A stretch of DNA of 64,000 bases from Coriaria nepalensis (taxonomy: Eukaryota; Streptophyta; Magnoliopsida; Cucurbitales; Coriariaceae): NCBI GenBank assembly GCA_027186245.1, contig CP114493.1, positions 131,501-195,500 on the forward strand, in the 5' to 3' direction. Positions 37,540-48,852 of the stretch are shown here, piece after piece. Within the stretch, counting starts at the first letter, position 1. Each line of letters opens with the position of its first letter. The notes under the pieces are model-generated. The model searched no databases and was not told the origin of the DNA. It was given only the letters and a program-made list of their open reading frames with translations. A program made the position numbers and the translations under genes.

Positions 37540-38340
37540 AAGAAGAAGCATGGAAATGATACAAAAGATTTGGTCACTTTGACCTCAAATCTATTCAGAA
37601 GCTGAATTTAAAAAGGCTACTTGAAGACATGCCTCAGATCCAACTTCAATTTATACTCTATGAAGGATGCCAACTAGGAAAGATGAAGAACAAATTTTTC
37701 CAAAGAATCAAGCCAAAAGAATAGAAGAGAGACTAGAGTTAATACGCTAAGATGTTTGTGGGCCTCTAAAAGTTAATTCTCTAAATGGATGTAAGTATTT
37801 CCTCATATTCATTGATGATATGTTAAGATATTATTTGATCTACTTTATTAAATAAAAGACAAAAGTTATTTCCTTTTTCAAGAAGTTCAAGACACTGGTT
37901 GAGATGGAAAGTGAGAAGAATATCAAAACTTTGACATTTGACAACGGAGGAGAATATGTCTCCATTGAATTCAAGAATTTATGTGAAGCTTATGGAAGAA
38001 AGCATCATCTTACAATACCCTATAATCCATAACAAAATGGAGTCTCTAAGAGAGAGAATATGACCATTATGAAGATGACAAGAAACATGTTGTTTGAGAA
38101 ATAAATGTCAAAGAAATTATGAGCAGAAACTCCTAATACAACAATGTATATCCTAAATAGGATTCCAACCAAATCAGTGAAGAATATGACTCCATATGAA
38201 GCTTGGCACAAGATCAACCCCTTTATCTCTCATTTAAGATTGTTTGGATTAATCTCCTACATGCATATTTCAGATACAAGAAGGGACAAACTTTTAGAAA
38301 TGGTTGAGAAGTGCTTCATGGTTGGTCAGTCATAACTCCA
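37540..38340 (+). pseudogene. Copia integrase remnant
   Basis: Blocks in order: FGHFDLKSIQKL, DVCGPLKVNSLNGCKYFLIF, TLTFDNGGEYVSIEFKNLCE, QNGVSKRENMTIM, MYILNRIPTKSVKNMTPYEA. At least six internal stop codons, for example in the position of the Q after YNP. Confidence 0.85.
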
Positions 38341-38639
38341 AAGGGTACATGTTGTTCATTCCAAAGAGCAACAAGGTTTTTAATGCCAGAGATGTCTCAT
38401 TTGATGAATAAGCAAAGGTTAAATGGGATTTGAAGAATGTAGATGAAGATTATTATGATTTTCTCACTGAAAATAAATTTCATAGATCCAGAATTAGAAG
38501 ATTTTAACTCATATGATGAACCTACCATTCAAAGGTTTAGATCACTTGATGATATGTATCAGAGATGTAACATTGTTATTTTTGAACCATTAACAATCAA
38601 TGAAGTTATCACGAATGAACATTGAGAAAATAAAATGAA

Positions 38640-39310
38640 GGAAGAGTTAGCCATGATTAAGAAGAATCAGACCTGAAAGCTAGTTAAAAAACTAAAACAG
38701 TAAAAAGTGATTAGAGTCAAGTGGATCTTCAAGCTCAAGTACAATGTTGATGGTTCTATCAATAAGTACAAAACAAGATTGGTAGTTATATGGTACTCTC
38801 AACAACATAGGGTTGATTACTAAAAAACCTTTGCTCTAGTGGCTAGAATGGACACCGTCAAACTTCTGATTGCTCTTACTATAAGCGAATCATGATTAAT
38901 TCATCAATTAGATGTCAAGAATTCCTTTTTAAATGAGATTATAGAAGAAGACATCTATGTTGACCAACTTGAAGGATTTGAAGTAAAAAGCCAAGAAGAC
39001 AAAGTTCTTAAGCTGAGCAAAGCCTTGTATGGACTGAAACAAGCTCCAAAAGCATGGTATAGTAGGATTGATGCTTATCTCATCAACTCAGGTTTCACTA
39101 GGAGTGATAGTGATGCCACACTCTATGTCAAGAAATTAGATACCTCATTTTTCATTATCTCCTTATATGCTGATGTTCTGTTAATCACTGAAAATGATTA
39201 TGATTTAATTCTAGAATTCAAATATGAGATGCAATCTGTGTTTGAGATGAGCAATCTGTGTTTGAGATGACCAATCTAGGATTAATGAAATTCTTCTTAG
39301 GAATGGAAGT
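38640..39310 (+). pseudogene. Copia reverse-transcriptase remnant
   Basis: [38 protein letters not shown], then LYADVLLIT where the family has YVDDLL, so a catalytic Asp is lost. A perfect 20-bp tandem duplication at 39231-39270 shifts the frame just downstream. Confidence 0.88.
39231..39270 (+). repeat. Perfect 20-bp tandem duplication in the RT remnant
   Basis: The 20 bases 39231-39250 are repeated exactly at 39251-39270 (unit GCAATCTGTGTTTGAGATGA). Being 20 bases long it breaks the reading frame. Confidence 0.97.
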
Positions 39311-39380
39311 CATGCAACTCCCATAAAGGATCTTTATTTCTTAAGAGAAATATGCTAAGGATCTCTTAAAGAAATTCAAA

Positions 39381-40073
39381 ATGGAGTCTTGCAAACTTGT
39401 TGCAACTCCTCTAGTTGCTAATGAAAAGTTGGCAAATGAAGATAGTGTTGAAAAAATGGATGTGACTCATTTCAAAATTCTAATTAGAAGTCGCATGTAT
39501 CTCACAGCAACCAGACTTGATATGATATATTCTATCAGCTTACTATCCGGGTTTATACACAATCCAAGCCAAATTCATCTTGGATCAACCAAGAGGGTAT
39601 TAAGATATCTAAAATGCACTATAGATTATGGAATTATGTTTGAAAAAAGTGAACCACAGTTGGAAGGGTTCGTTGACAGTGATTGGGAATGGTCTTATGA
39701 TGATTCTATGAGCACAAGTGGATATTCTTTCTCATTCAACTTAGGGGTGTTTAGTTGGTGCTTAAAGAAGTAGGGCATTATAGCATAATCCATTATTGAA
39801 CCTGAGTATGTGACTGCTACAAGTGCAACCAATCAAGGTGTGTGGCTCATGAAGATCATGCGTGATCTGAGATTTAATCAGACTAATCTCGTTGTGATCT
39901 ACTATGATAGCAAGTCATCAATTGCTATATTTGAAAATCTAATTCACTTTGAAAAAATCAAGCACATTCCAGTCAAGTTTCATGCCATAAGGGAAATGAT
40001 AAGGAAGGTGAAATCAAGCTTATGTTTTGTTCTTCTGAGGAGCAAAATGCAAACATCTACACCAAGTCTCTAA
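39381..40073 (+). pseudogene. Copia RT connection and RNase H remnant
   Basis: MESCKLVATPLVANEKL, then YLTATRLDMIYSISLLSGF, RVLRYLKCTIDYGIMF, GFVDSDWEWSYDDSMSTSGY and, after a stop, EYVTATSATNQGVWL and IKHIPVKFHAIREMI. Standard end of a copia polyprotein. Confidence 0.88.
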
Positions 40074-40138
40074 ACTCTTTCAAGTTTGAAATATTTAGAG
40101 AAAAATTTGGAGTTATTCCTATACCGATTAAAGAAGAA

Positions 40139-40638
40139 TGTTAGAATTATGTTGGTTTATGAAGAAGAACTTAATCTCATAGTTAATTTTTGATTTTCTA
40201 TTTAGAAGGCATTGACTCTTATATCAGTAGTTAGTTCTCACCCATACAAACTTATAACAATTGAAATCATCTTAATCAGATCATCCTAACTCAAGATATA
40301 AGCTCTAGTTCACTTTTTCTACTGATTTTCTTACATAATAGGTCAAAAATTAAATTTGAATTCTTTAAGAAATCTACTCCTTCAAATAAATTTGTTTTAT
40401 GTTTTTTCTCGTGTGAAAGTTGGTTTCTAAGTGCTGGAAATATTTGCAACTCTTTTTGGACAGAAATGCTCTTTTGACAGCAAAAGCTGCTATTGACAGC
40501 AAAAGCCTTACTTCAAGTTGTTTTAGTTCATACTTTTGTCAAAGTTTTAATTAACAGTAATAATACTAATTCTTTCCAATTCATTTTCATTCAATTTCTC
40601 TTATTCTCATCCGCTGCTACATATAAAAAATCCAAACA
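40139..40638 (+). repeat. 3' LTR of the plus-strand copia element
   Basis: 500 bp, partner of 35513-36152. The purine-rich AAAGAAGAA directly before it is a plausible polypurine tract. Confidence 0.85.
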
Positions 40639-41325
40639 TTAAGAAGTAATGAGTTGTCAAGAAAATGGTGTTGAGCTAAGAGTGACAAGGACTCTTACTG
40701 CAGAATGTGATGGACGCGGAGATGAAATTCATCTCTGTGGTCCCTGTCTTTTAGATCCCAACATCAAACTTCATTTCATTTTACAGCTACATGGTGTTTC
40801 CCATCATTTCCTTCTTATAGTTTTTGCAAACTACATTTTTCACCAAAATTATGATTTAATACAATTTATGTACTTAAGAATATTCGCCACTTTAAACATA
40901 TCGAAATCATAGATACCATTATACTACATTAATCATAGATTAATGTACTTAATCTTATATACTTAATGCTATCTTATATTGGAAGTAACAAATTAGTTCA
41001 TACTTTTTTTAGTTACTTTCAGAAGCAGGAAAAAAGAAAAAGAAAAACATGTTTTAAATTGTCAAAATTCGTTGGAAAATGACAGAAAAGATAAAAAAAA
41101 AAGGTCAAAAAAAAAAAATACAAAATTTAATAATAATAATAATAAAGCAAGTACTGTTAGGTGTAAAGTTAGCTCCTTTTCACACACTGTGTATCATCAG
41201 TCTCCTTCATTAGTAGAAGTATTAATAAAGCCTCTTCCATGGAGTTTTTATGATACAATTATCATCTCCTAACCTTTAACCCATTACCATATATACCTCT
41301 CTGGGCTAGGGCTAGTGAATTCAGA

Positions 41326-41356
<31 letters not shown>

Positions 41357-41752
41357 AAAGGTAAACAACCCTCTCTTTCATTATCATTTGACCCACTTTT
41401 TCTATTTCTTACATCCTCTGACTGGCTTTTTCCTAATTCAGTATCTGTGTGTAAATCTGTTTTTTTGCTTTCGATTCCACCCTTCTTCCGTAAATTTCAG
41501 TGTTTTCAGCGATTTGTTTGTCTTTACTGTTCTAGTTGCTTGTATTGGGATCCTGGTTGATGGGTTTTCTTTCCAAAATCATATTTTCTTAGAATTTGAT
41601 GTCTTCTTCTCAGGCAATTGAGTTTCTTCTCTTTCTCTCCGTTCTAAGATGTAGGTTTTGAAAGGCTGTTATTAAAAATGCTAATTCAAGATTCTGCAAT
41701 GCTAAAAACCCAGAAAGTATAAGTCAACTTTACTAAATTTAGCTACATAAAA
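40639..41752 (+). promoter_or_regulatory. Promoter and long leader of SPL6
   Basis: AT-rich spacer with A-tracts (41091-41119, 41322-41352) and a TAA repeat at 41130-41146. The CT/T-rich 41360-41650 looks like a transcribed leader. No credible gene. Confidence 0.4.
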
Positions 41753-43656
41753 ATGGAGTCTTGGAGCAATGTTTCTGAAGGAAAGAGGTTCCGGTTTGAC
41801 GAAATCAATTCACCTGCAAATTCACTGGCAAGAAATAAGGTTTCCTTTTCAAACTGGGAATCCCAAAATTCATATAGTTCTGGCCGTAGCAGTACCAATA
41901 TTGATAATCAAGCTCAACAACATATTGATAATGATCTGGCTAGTAGTAGTAAGGTTATGCCTGCATTTCCTGGCGAAGACGACTTGATCTCTTCAAAGAT
42001 GTCAGGCTCTATAGGTGACTCTAGTAGTTGGGATTCATCTCTTATCTGTTTGAATCTTGGGAGATTTTCCGGTCATAAGACCACTCCTCCTCCTCCGATT
42101 TGGTCATCTTCGGATTCTTCTTCCAAGCCGCCTTCAAAAAGGGTAAGAGGCTCTGGTTTAAATACTCAAGCTTATTTCTGCCAAGTTTATGGGTGTAATA
42201 AAGATCTCTGCTCTTCTAAAGACTACCATAAGAGGCATAAGGTTTGTGAGATGCACTCCAAAACGGCTAGAGTTATTGTCAATGGATTTGAACAAAGGTT
42301 CTGTCAGCAATGTAGCAGGTTTGTTATTGTTTTGGAAGTTTCATTATAAATTTCCACGACTATATAAGCTTTTAGTACAACCGGTAAATTATTATGAAAA
42401 CACTGCTATTAGATTTTGATGCAGAAAGAAGATATTAGTGTTAGAGGAACTGCTCACAATGTATAAAACACTCAATGCATAAAATGATATTTATACAAGG
42501 AAAGATGATTAAATCTCAACAACCAATATGAACATTTTAATGAGATTGGAGTCCACGAGGTTGTGCCATAGGTTATGCTAATAGCCAACATCTATGTTCA
42601 ATAATGGTAGCTTGCACATTCTCACTCTCAACAAGCATCATCTTCTTACTTCAAATCTGCATAGCTACATTGTCTCATTGTTATGTCTACTATGATCTGG
42701 ATATTTCTTATAATTACTGTCATCTAACTATCTGTAATCACAAAAGCCCTTGCACATGAGAAGATTGTTTATATTGAGTATTAATGTGTCTGATGTTTAA
42801 TGTTGGACCGGTTTCCTAACAGTTTAACCTTTTGAGACTACTGCAAACTTAACATAATCATGTGATTCAAATTACTAATATAAACATGTGAACTTTTGGC
42901 AGGTTTCACTTGCTAGCTGAATTTGACGATGGTAAGCGCAGCTGCCGGAAACGGCTTGCAGGCCATAATGAACGTAGGAGAAAGCCTCTACTTGGTACAG
43001 GCTCTGGAAAATCGCTTCATCCATATGATAATATCAGTTTTCCATCAACAAAAGTATTGGCTTCAACCTCATTTATTTGCCAAGACATCCTACTTAGTCC
43101 CCCTTTTCTTCTGCATACAAACAAGTTCCCAACAAATGATTGGTCCAGCCAAATAAAAGTCGAACAAGACAGCAACAAGAGTACTTTAGGGCCTCCTCTA
43201 CATTGCAATGTTGGAATGCAAGTTCCAGGTTATTTGGACAAGGTTACAAATACTGGTCAATACGCTCTTAACTCTAACTCAAGTGCAGATTATATGTTCA
43301 ATGAAGCCTCAATAGGGAGTGAAGGGTTGAGCTTTTTCGATACATCATGTGTACCGGTCTCTGGATGTGCTCTCTCTCTTCTGTCATCTCATCATCGATC
43401 ACAAAACTCCTCAACCCATTCCTCCAAAATTGGTATAGGTCTCCCTAAGTTAGTCATGCCTGATATCGGTCACAGTCAAACTAATTACGGCCTTGCTTCA
43501 TCTGGAAGTAGTGATGTGATCAACTTTGAAACCAAGGACCAGATTTCACATGAAACTAGTCCTACCATTGACTTGCTGCAACTTTCATCGCAGCTTGAAC
43601 GAGTGGAGCATCAGAAGCAGTCGGGCACCGTGCGGTGGGTCCCACAATCCTCTTGA
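41753..43656 (+). CDS. SPL6: SQUAMOSA promoter-binding-like protein 6
   Basis: SBP-domain transcription factor of the nucleus, family binding core GTAC. Exons 41753-42318 and 42903-43656 give 439 residues; the intron splits the Arg codon before FHLLAEF, the classic SBP intron position. The SBP domain is about residues 142-218: [35 protein letters not shown], then [20 protein letters not shown]. The zinc ligands of both fingers are present, and the basic end is the nuclear localisation signal. The C-terminal SPL6 signature [17 protein letters not shown] supports SPL6 over SPL2/10/11. It carries a full miR156 site. Arabidopsis SPL6 (At1g69170) acts in innate immunity and phase change. Confidence 0.94.
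43367..43386 (+). promoter_or_regulatory. miR156/157 target site in SPL6
   Basis: GTGCTCTCTCTCTTCTGTCA matches the canonical miR156 complementary site over all 20 bases and encodes the ALSLLS peptide in the frame of SPL6. It implies age-dependent silencing. Confidence 0.96.
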
Positions 43657-44225
43657 TGCTATGCTTTCCTAGAGTGCAGCAAATATGTATAGAAGAACCA
43701 CTTCATGAGCTGCAAATTCTCTTTTCCATTTCTTCTCTAGGTGTCTTACCTTTTCTCTTCTGCACTTCCTAACTTACTTCGGTAAGCTTGATTTTCTGTA
43801 CCATGTAACTTATAAAGTATGTATACATTTGGTTCTTTTGACACGAAGTTGATTTTTTTTCATTTAAAATTTTTTCCTTTCTTATGTATATCCTGATTTT
43901 GATTTGCCAAAATGACTCCTTTGAGATATATAACAATATCTAAACACAAGCTTCTGGATTTGATATCAGCAAAAGAGGAAGAGAAAAAAGAAAAAAAGAA
44001 CAAAACAAAACAAACAAACAAAAATATAGTAGTAATAATATCTAACTCTTGTCAAATCAAATCATCTAAAGAGGCTAATAGGAAATAGAGAATGCATCAT
44101 TCCAATATCACATACTAATGTCCTCCATGCTGTCCATTGATACTCCAAGCTTCAAACCCGAAAAACTTCACCAAAAGTGAAGAATCAAACAAAGCCAAGG
44201 ACTATTGGAAGGTGAACCATTATTG
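43657..44225. other. 3' flanks of SPL6 and the RGP pseudogene
   Basis: SPL6 3' untranslated region, then A-rich spacer. Nothing else seen. Confidence 0.5.
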
Positions 44226-45269
44226 TCAAGAAGCAGCAGTGGGTAATCCCGGACCTTTCCCTCCAGATGGGTTCAACTCATCCCATGCTTTGATCCATGT
44301 AAGCATGGAGTCCGCAAGCTTGATGAAGTAGTCATCCACCTTTCCAAGTTTTGCCCTAACTTGCTTTGAGAGCTCGATGCAGCATTTCTGAATGGTCGTG
44401 CAATCCTTCAGAAGTGTTACGGTCCGAAAAAACAGGAACAGATCTTCTTGCCAGTAGATTCCTTTGTATTCTTTTTTAAGATTCACAAATAGATCGCTCG
44501 CTTTGCTGTGCCATATGTAGGGTAGCCCTGTCTTTACCCCATACCCTAGTTGATCGCATATAACCTACAAAACCACCAGCACGGCTTAGAATCAAAACTT
44601 AGACAAAAAAGAGGGTATCATTTATATAGAGTTAAATCGAGCTGGGAAGAAAAAGCAAATATGTAATAATACAGAAGTATTGCGAATCAAGATTAAGTAG
44701 AACATAAATACTTCTTTTCTGTCAAGTCAATCCATTAATGATTGATATGTAAATTGGAGTACCGTCATGCACCAGCCGGCCCACATATCATCATATCGAA
44801 CAATTGGCTGACCATCTCCCATCAGTCCAAAGTACATTGCAGGCCCGATCAATTAACGGTCAAATGCCAGATTCATACCACACATGGGAAAGAGCGTACC
44901 TTTTGGAATTTTCAAAACCGCATCCACAAACCTGTACAATTGAACATCCGTTAAGTATAAAGATGCATTGCATTGTGCAGATATTAGGTACGAGAAGCGC
45001 TATGTTATGCAATTGTACCTAGTGTTTCTTTCTAGAGGTTTAACAAGCTGTGTTGGGGCATCATAATCAGGAATGTTAAGCCAAAGGCCATGAGAGACAG
45101 CTGTTGGGACGCCTTCTCGGAGATTGAAGGGATATCCCCGCAAGAAATCAGCACCTTCTCTGTATGGATCGTACAAGATGTTGAAGAAAAACGGTGTAGA
45201 TGGAGTTAGCAGGTTCTTAATGTGTTGTCGGAGTGCATTAATGTCATTTCCTGATGGCTCTTTAGCGAC
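44226..45269 (-). pseudogene. UDP-arabinopyranose mutase / reversibly glycosylated polypeptide (RGP), truncated
   Basis: Three exon-like blocks with proper splice sites: 45269-45019, 44931-44763, 44564-44226. Block 1 starts at [20 protein letters not shown] and runs on to [20 protein letters not shown]. Block 2 holds [15 protein letters not shown] followed by TAA (44855-44853) where the family has a Glu codon, then [16 protein letters not shown]. Block 3 holds [20 protein letters not shown] and ends [14 protein letters not shown]. The N-terminal third, including the DDD-type nucleotide-sugar motif, is absent upstream. Without exon 1 and with the stop, no functional UAM can be made. Introns are kept, so this is a decayed duplicate, not a retrocopy. 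The divergent PSGGKGPG end resembles the RGP5 branch. Confidence 0.88.
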
Positions 45270-45426
45270 CTAAATTGATCTGAACAATATCAAAACACAT
45301 TTTATCGAGTAAAAGTTGTTAGATTTTGTGAAGCTTTTCGCTTATGATCAAAGAGCAAAGACAAGAGTCATTAACAATAACTTCAAAAGCAGTTTGAAGT
45401 TGATAGAATTAAGTTAGTTTGATAAT

Positions 45427-45556
45427 GGCTCGAAGGGGTCGACAGGCTCGAATGGTCAACGGCTCGACAGGGTCAACGAGTGTTCTTAGCTTATAATTTG
45501 AGACAGTCAAAAGAGGGCCGACAATCTCGAAGGCTCGACAGGCTCGACGAGACCAA
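45427..45556. repeat. Imperfect GGCTCGAC-type repeats
   Basis: Variants of GGCTCGACAGG / GGTCGACAGGCTCGA recur at least six times in 130 bases, with spacing that is not quite regular. GC content is well above the surroundings. Confidence 0.6.
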
Positions 45557-46023
45557 TAGTCTCCATGGAGTGGAAGTGGATGGGGATTTTACAATGAAAA
45601 CTTAGTACTGTACTAACTACTATGGTCGCCTAAGGCCGGGTCCTTTGGACATATGCATGGCAGCTTCAATCATTAGTAACCACGTGTCATACATTGACTG
45701 GTCAGTTAAGAAGCTGGAGATCCAACCGAGGTCAATATGGCTATCGGTTTTTTGTTTGTAACTTTGGATAAATCAAACTTTGATTCGGTTGTAATTTTGT
45801 CATCATAATTCAATTTTGATCCACGTACAGTAACTAAAAATAGTAAGTACAGTTTACTCAACACTTGTACAACAAGATGGTACAACAATCTCGTAGCAAC
45901 TAAAAATGTCGATCAATCCATAGGCACAACAAAACAATACTGAGATAAAAGGTTGTGTTACCGATGAGTTAGTGCCATACGGTTCGGACCGAATCCAAAC
46001 TAGATAAAAGGTTGTGTTCAAAC

Positions 46024-46148
46024 CTATAAAAATCTCCCGCCAGCTTTTCCATCATTTCCCACAAAAGTGTTGCTTCAGGATCCAGAAACATATGCCCCAA
46101 CGAAGAAATTAAAGATGTATAAAGTTCATCTAAATGTTGATGCAGCAG
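46024..46148 (-). other. Orphan exon-like segment of unknown family
   Basis: Between a good acceptor (CTTTTAG before 46148) and a donor (AG|GTTTGA after 46024) the minus strand is open and protein-like: LLHQHLDELYTSLISSLGHM, FLDPEATLLWEMMEKLAGDF. It does not resemble RGP, although it lies on the same strand 755 bp upstream of that pseudogene. I do not recognise it. It may be a displaced exon from another gene. Confidence 0.35.
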
Positions 46149-46296
46149 CTAAAAGAAGATAAATATTCAGATGAGATGGAAAAATCAATGAAGACAATCA
46201 GTTGGTGAAACATCAAGTGATGTCTAGGCCTTCACTAATTTATTTTAAGTACTTCTTCTTCTCTTCTTCATTTCAACAACAACCTTCACTACAACC

Positions 46297-48183
46297 ATGG
46301 AAGTTTCAACTACAGATCTCAAATGCATTACTTTAGCTCTGCTATTGTTCATGGTTTTCTCCCCCATAAGTACATGGACTTTTCTTTTTCTTTTTCTGCA
46401 ATGGCTTTTCTTTTTTCCTGACTGATTTTGATTTTTTTTATTTGTTTATGAATTTCAGGGGCTTTTGATCCTTTGGATCCAAATGGAAACATAACAATCA
46501 AATGGGATGTGGTTTCTTGGACTGCAGATGGTTATGTAGTAAGATCTCGGTTTTCCATGTTTGTATCGGTTCTTATTTCATAACAGTTCAAGCTTTTCGG
46601 ACTGATCTGTGTTTGTTTCTTTGTATGAGGCCGCGGTGATAATGAACAACTTCCAAATGTATCGACATATAATAACACCAGGGTGGACACTAAGTTGGTC
46701 ATGGGCTAAAAAGGAAGTGATATGGTCAATGGTAGGAGCACAAACAACAGAGCAAGGAGACTGTTCCAAATTCAAAGGGAACGTCCCACATTGTTGTAAG
46801 AAAACGCCAACTGTAGTCGACTTACTCCCTGGTGTTCCTTACAACCAGCAGTTCTTCAATTGCTGCAAAGGTGGCGTTCTGTCTTCTTGGGGACAAGATC
46901 CTTCTTCCTCTGTCTCCGCCTTTCAGGTCACATTTCTTATTTCCTTTTTCAGCGACACCGGTTCTACATATTTAGATTGAATAAAATCAGATAATATTTG
47001 CTCTTTCAGATTAGTGTTGGGCTTGCCGGAACTTCAAACAAAACTGTGAAATTGCCCCAGAATTTCACTCTTCTTGGCCCCGGACCAGGCTACACTTGTG
47101 GCCCAGCAAAAATCGTGCCTTCTACGGTCTATCTTACTCCGGATAAGAGGAGAAAAACTCAAGCTCTTAGTAAGTTTGTCTAATGCATTTTCCGGTTTGA
47201 TATATATTGTTTAACTTGTTTCCGAGGGGGGAAATCTTATTTTGTTTATCTGTTTTCTTCTTGTCGATGCAGTGACATGGAATGTGACATGTACCTATTC
47301 ACAATTTCTCGCCTCAAAGAACCCAAGCTGTTGTGTTTCCTTCTCTTCTTTCTACAATGAAACCATCACTCCTTGCCCATCTTGTGCTTGTGGCTGCCAA
47401 AACAAGAAAAACTGCATAATGTAAGTCAAGCCAGCCAGGTCTGTCTACTATTTACCTTACCTTTACAAGAATGGCAAAAGAGCGACTTTGGTTTGTGTTT
47501 CAGGAGTGACTCAAAGCTATTACAGAAGGCAGGAATAAACACACCCAGAAAAGACAGTGCAGCATTACTACAATGCACACATCATATGTGTCCTGTAAGA
47601 GTCCATTGGCATGTCAAGGTCAATTACAAAGATTATTGGCGTGTGAAGATTGCTATCACTAACTTCAACTATCGCTTGAACTACACACTTTGGACACTAG
47701 CTGTCCAACACCCTAATCTCAACAATGTTTCCCAAGTTTTCAGCTTTGACTACAAGCCCCTTGTTCCCTATGCATCCATCAGTAAGTGCTTTAAATTGAA
47801 CTTTAGCGAAACTAACTTTTAGAAAAGTAAAGTAAATTTAGTTCTATAATGCTGTATTATGATTAGTTCTTACTATTTACCGGACTTGTGTGTATGCAGA
47901 TGATACTGGTATGTTCTATGGCATGAAATTCTACAATGACCTGTTAATGGAAGCGGGGCCATTTGGAAACGTGCAATCGGAAGTACTTTTGCAGAAGGAC
48001 AGGGAGACTTTTACCTTTAAGCAAGGATGGGCATTTCCTCGGAAAGTTTACTTCAATGGTGATGAATGTATGTTGCCTCACCCGGACACATACCCGTTTC
48101 TACCCAACTCTGCATGGGACTGGTCTATCGCGGTTACGAACATGGCTGCTTCCTTGCTTTTGATATTATGGTTCATATGGTGA
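46297..48183 (+). CDS. COBL4: COBRA-like protein 4 (COBL4/IRX6-like)
   Basis: GPI-anchored extracellular protein of secondary-wall cellulose deposition. Exons 46297-46369, 46459-46538, 46630-46926, 47010-47169, 47273-47420, 47504-47781, 47900-48183; 439 residues. An N-terminal signal peptide (TLALLLFMVFSP) precedes AFDPLDPNGNITIKWDVVSW. The COBRA domain shows GAQTTEQGDCSKFKGNVPHC, GPGPGYTCGPAK, the cysteine-rich linker with CCVS (NPSCCVSFSSFYNETI), CTHHMCPVRVHWHVKVNYK and GWAFPRKVYFNGDECMLPHP. A hydrophobic C-terminus (MAASLLLILWFIW) is the GPI-attachment signal. LLGPGPGYTCGPAKIVPST and CPSCACGCQNK fit COBL4 rather than COB. It is convergent with COB. Confidence 0.93.
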
Positions 48184-48852
48184 TCCACACAGTACGCTCT
48201 TTTGAATCGAGAGAGAAAGACTAGATGAATCATCTGCAGAATCTGGTGAAAAACAGGTATATTTCTACGTGAATCTCTCATTCTAAGACTTTTCAGATTT
48301 TAGAAGATATGATTTGTTTTACGAGATGATCTAGTTGCAGAAAAAATGTTGTTTGTGATTTAGAAGTATCTACAATGAAGCATGTTCTGTATAAAAAAAA
48401 ATTCTCACATCCCAGAAACAGACATGGTTGTGGGAGGCACCCATGTCACCCCATCACCTATAAAAGATCCAAAGGCAAGAACACAGATTGCAAAAACAAA
48501 ACCATATAATCTATTGTCATCTGTTTCTCACATACATTATTGTTACAGTGCTAAGTACATATACTTTGGTTGACAAATAGAGCGAAAATGATCTGAATGT
48601 ATAATAAAATGATTAATTTCACAAACATGACGATCTAAAAATCTACACAATAATTTCATAAAGCAAACTGTGGTAAAATCGTGCACCCGAACCAACTCCT
48701 ATCGCTTGAAGTTGCATTATCAACCAGCACATTTCACTCCAAACCGTTGATTAGCTCACAACAAGCCTTCCAACATTCTAATAGCAATGCTTGAATGTCT
48801 GAGAGCAATAAATAGCTTTTTGGTTGTCTTCTTGGCTACCTCAAAGTACTTC
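48184..48852. other. Shared 3' space between COBL4 and COB
   Basis: Only 669 bp separate the two stop codons of the convergent genes; both 3' untranslated regions must fit here. No coding frame. Confidence 0.6.

Larger units (their letters stand above)
35513..40638 (+). mobile_element. Degenerate full-length Ty1/copia LTR retrotransposon
   Basis: About 5.1 kb. LTRs begin TGTTTGAATTATGTT and TGTTAGAATTATGTT and both end in AAACA. TTGAG (35508-35512) and TTAAG (40639-40643) flank the element and match at four of five bases. The primer-binding site TGGTATTAAAGC starts at 36153, directly after the 5' LTR. Gag, integrase, RT and RNase H follow in copia order but with many stop codons and frameshifts. 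The 3' LTR is about 140 bp shorter than the 5' LTR. The element is old and inactive. Confidence 0.9.

Noticed and set aside
40649..40912. Small gene MSCQENGVELRV...
   Set aside because: No family resemblance, right after the 3' LTR, with AT-rich codons; likely chance.
44226..44486. Independent 86-residue protein
   Set aside because: It is the last exon of the RGP-type pseudogene, not a separate gene.
46578..46775. Minus-strand frame within COBL4
   Set aside because: Antisense shadow of COBL4 exon 3.
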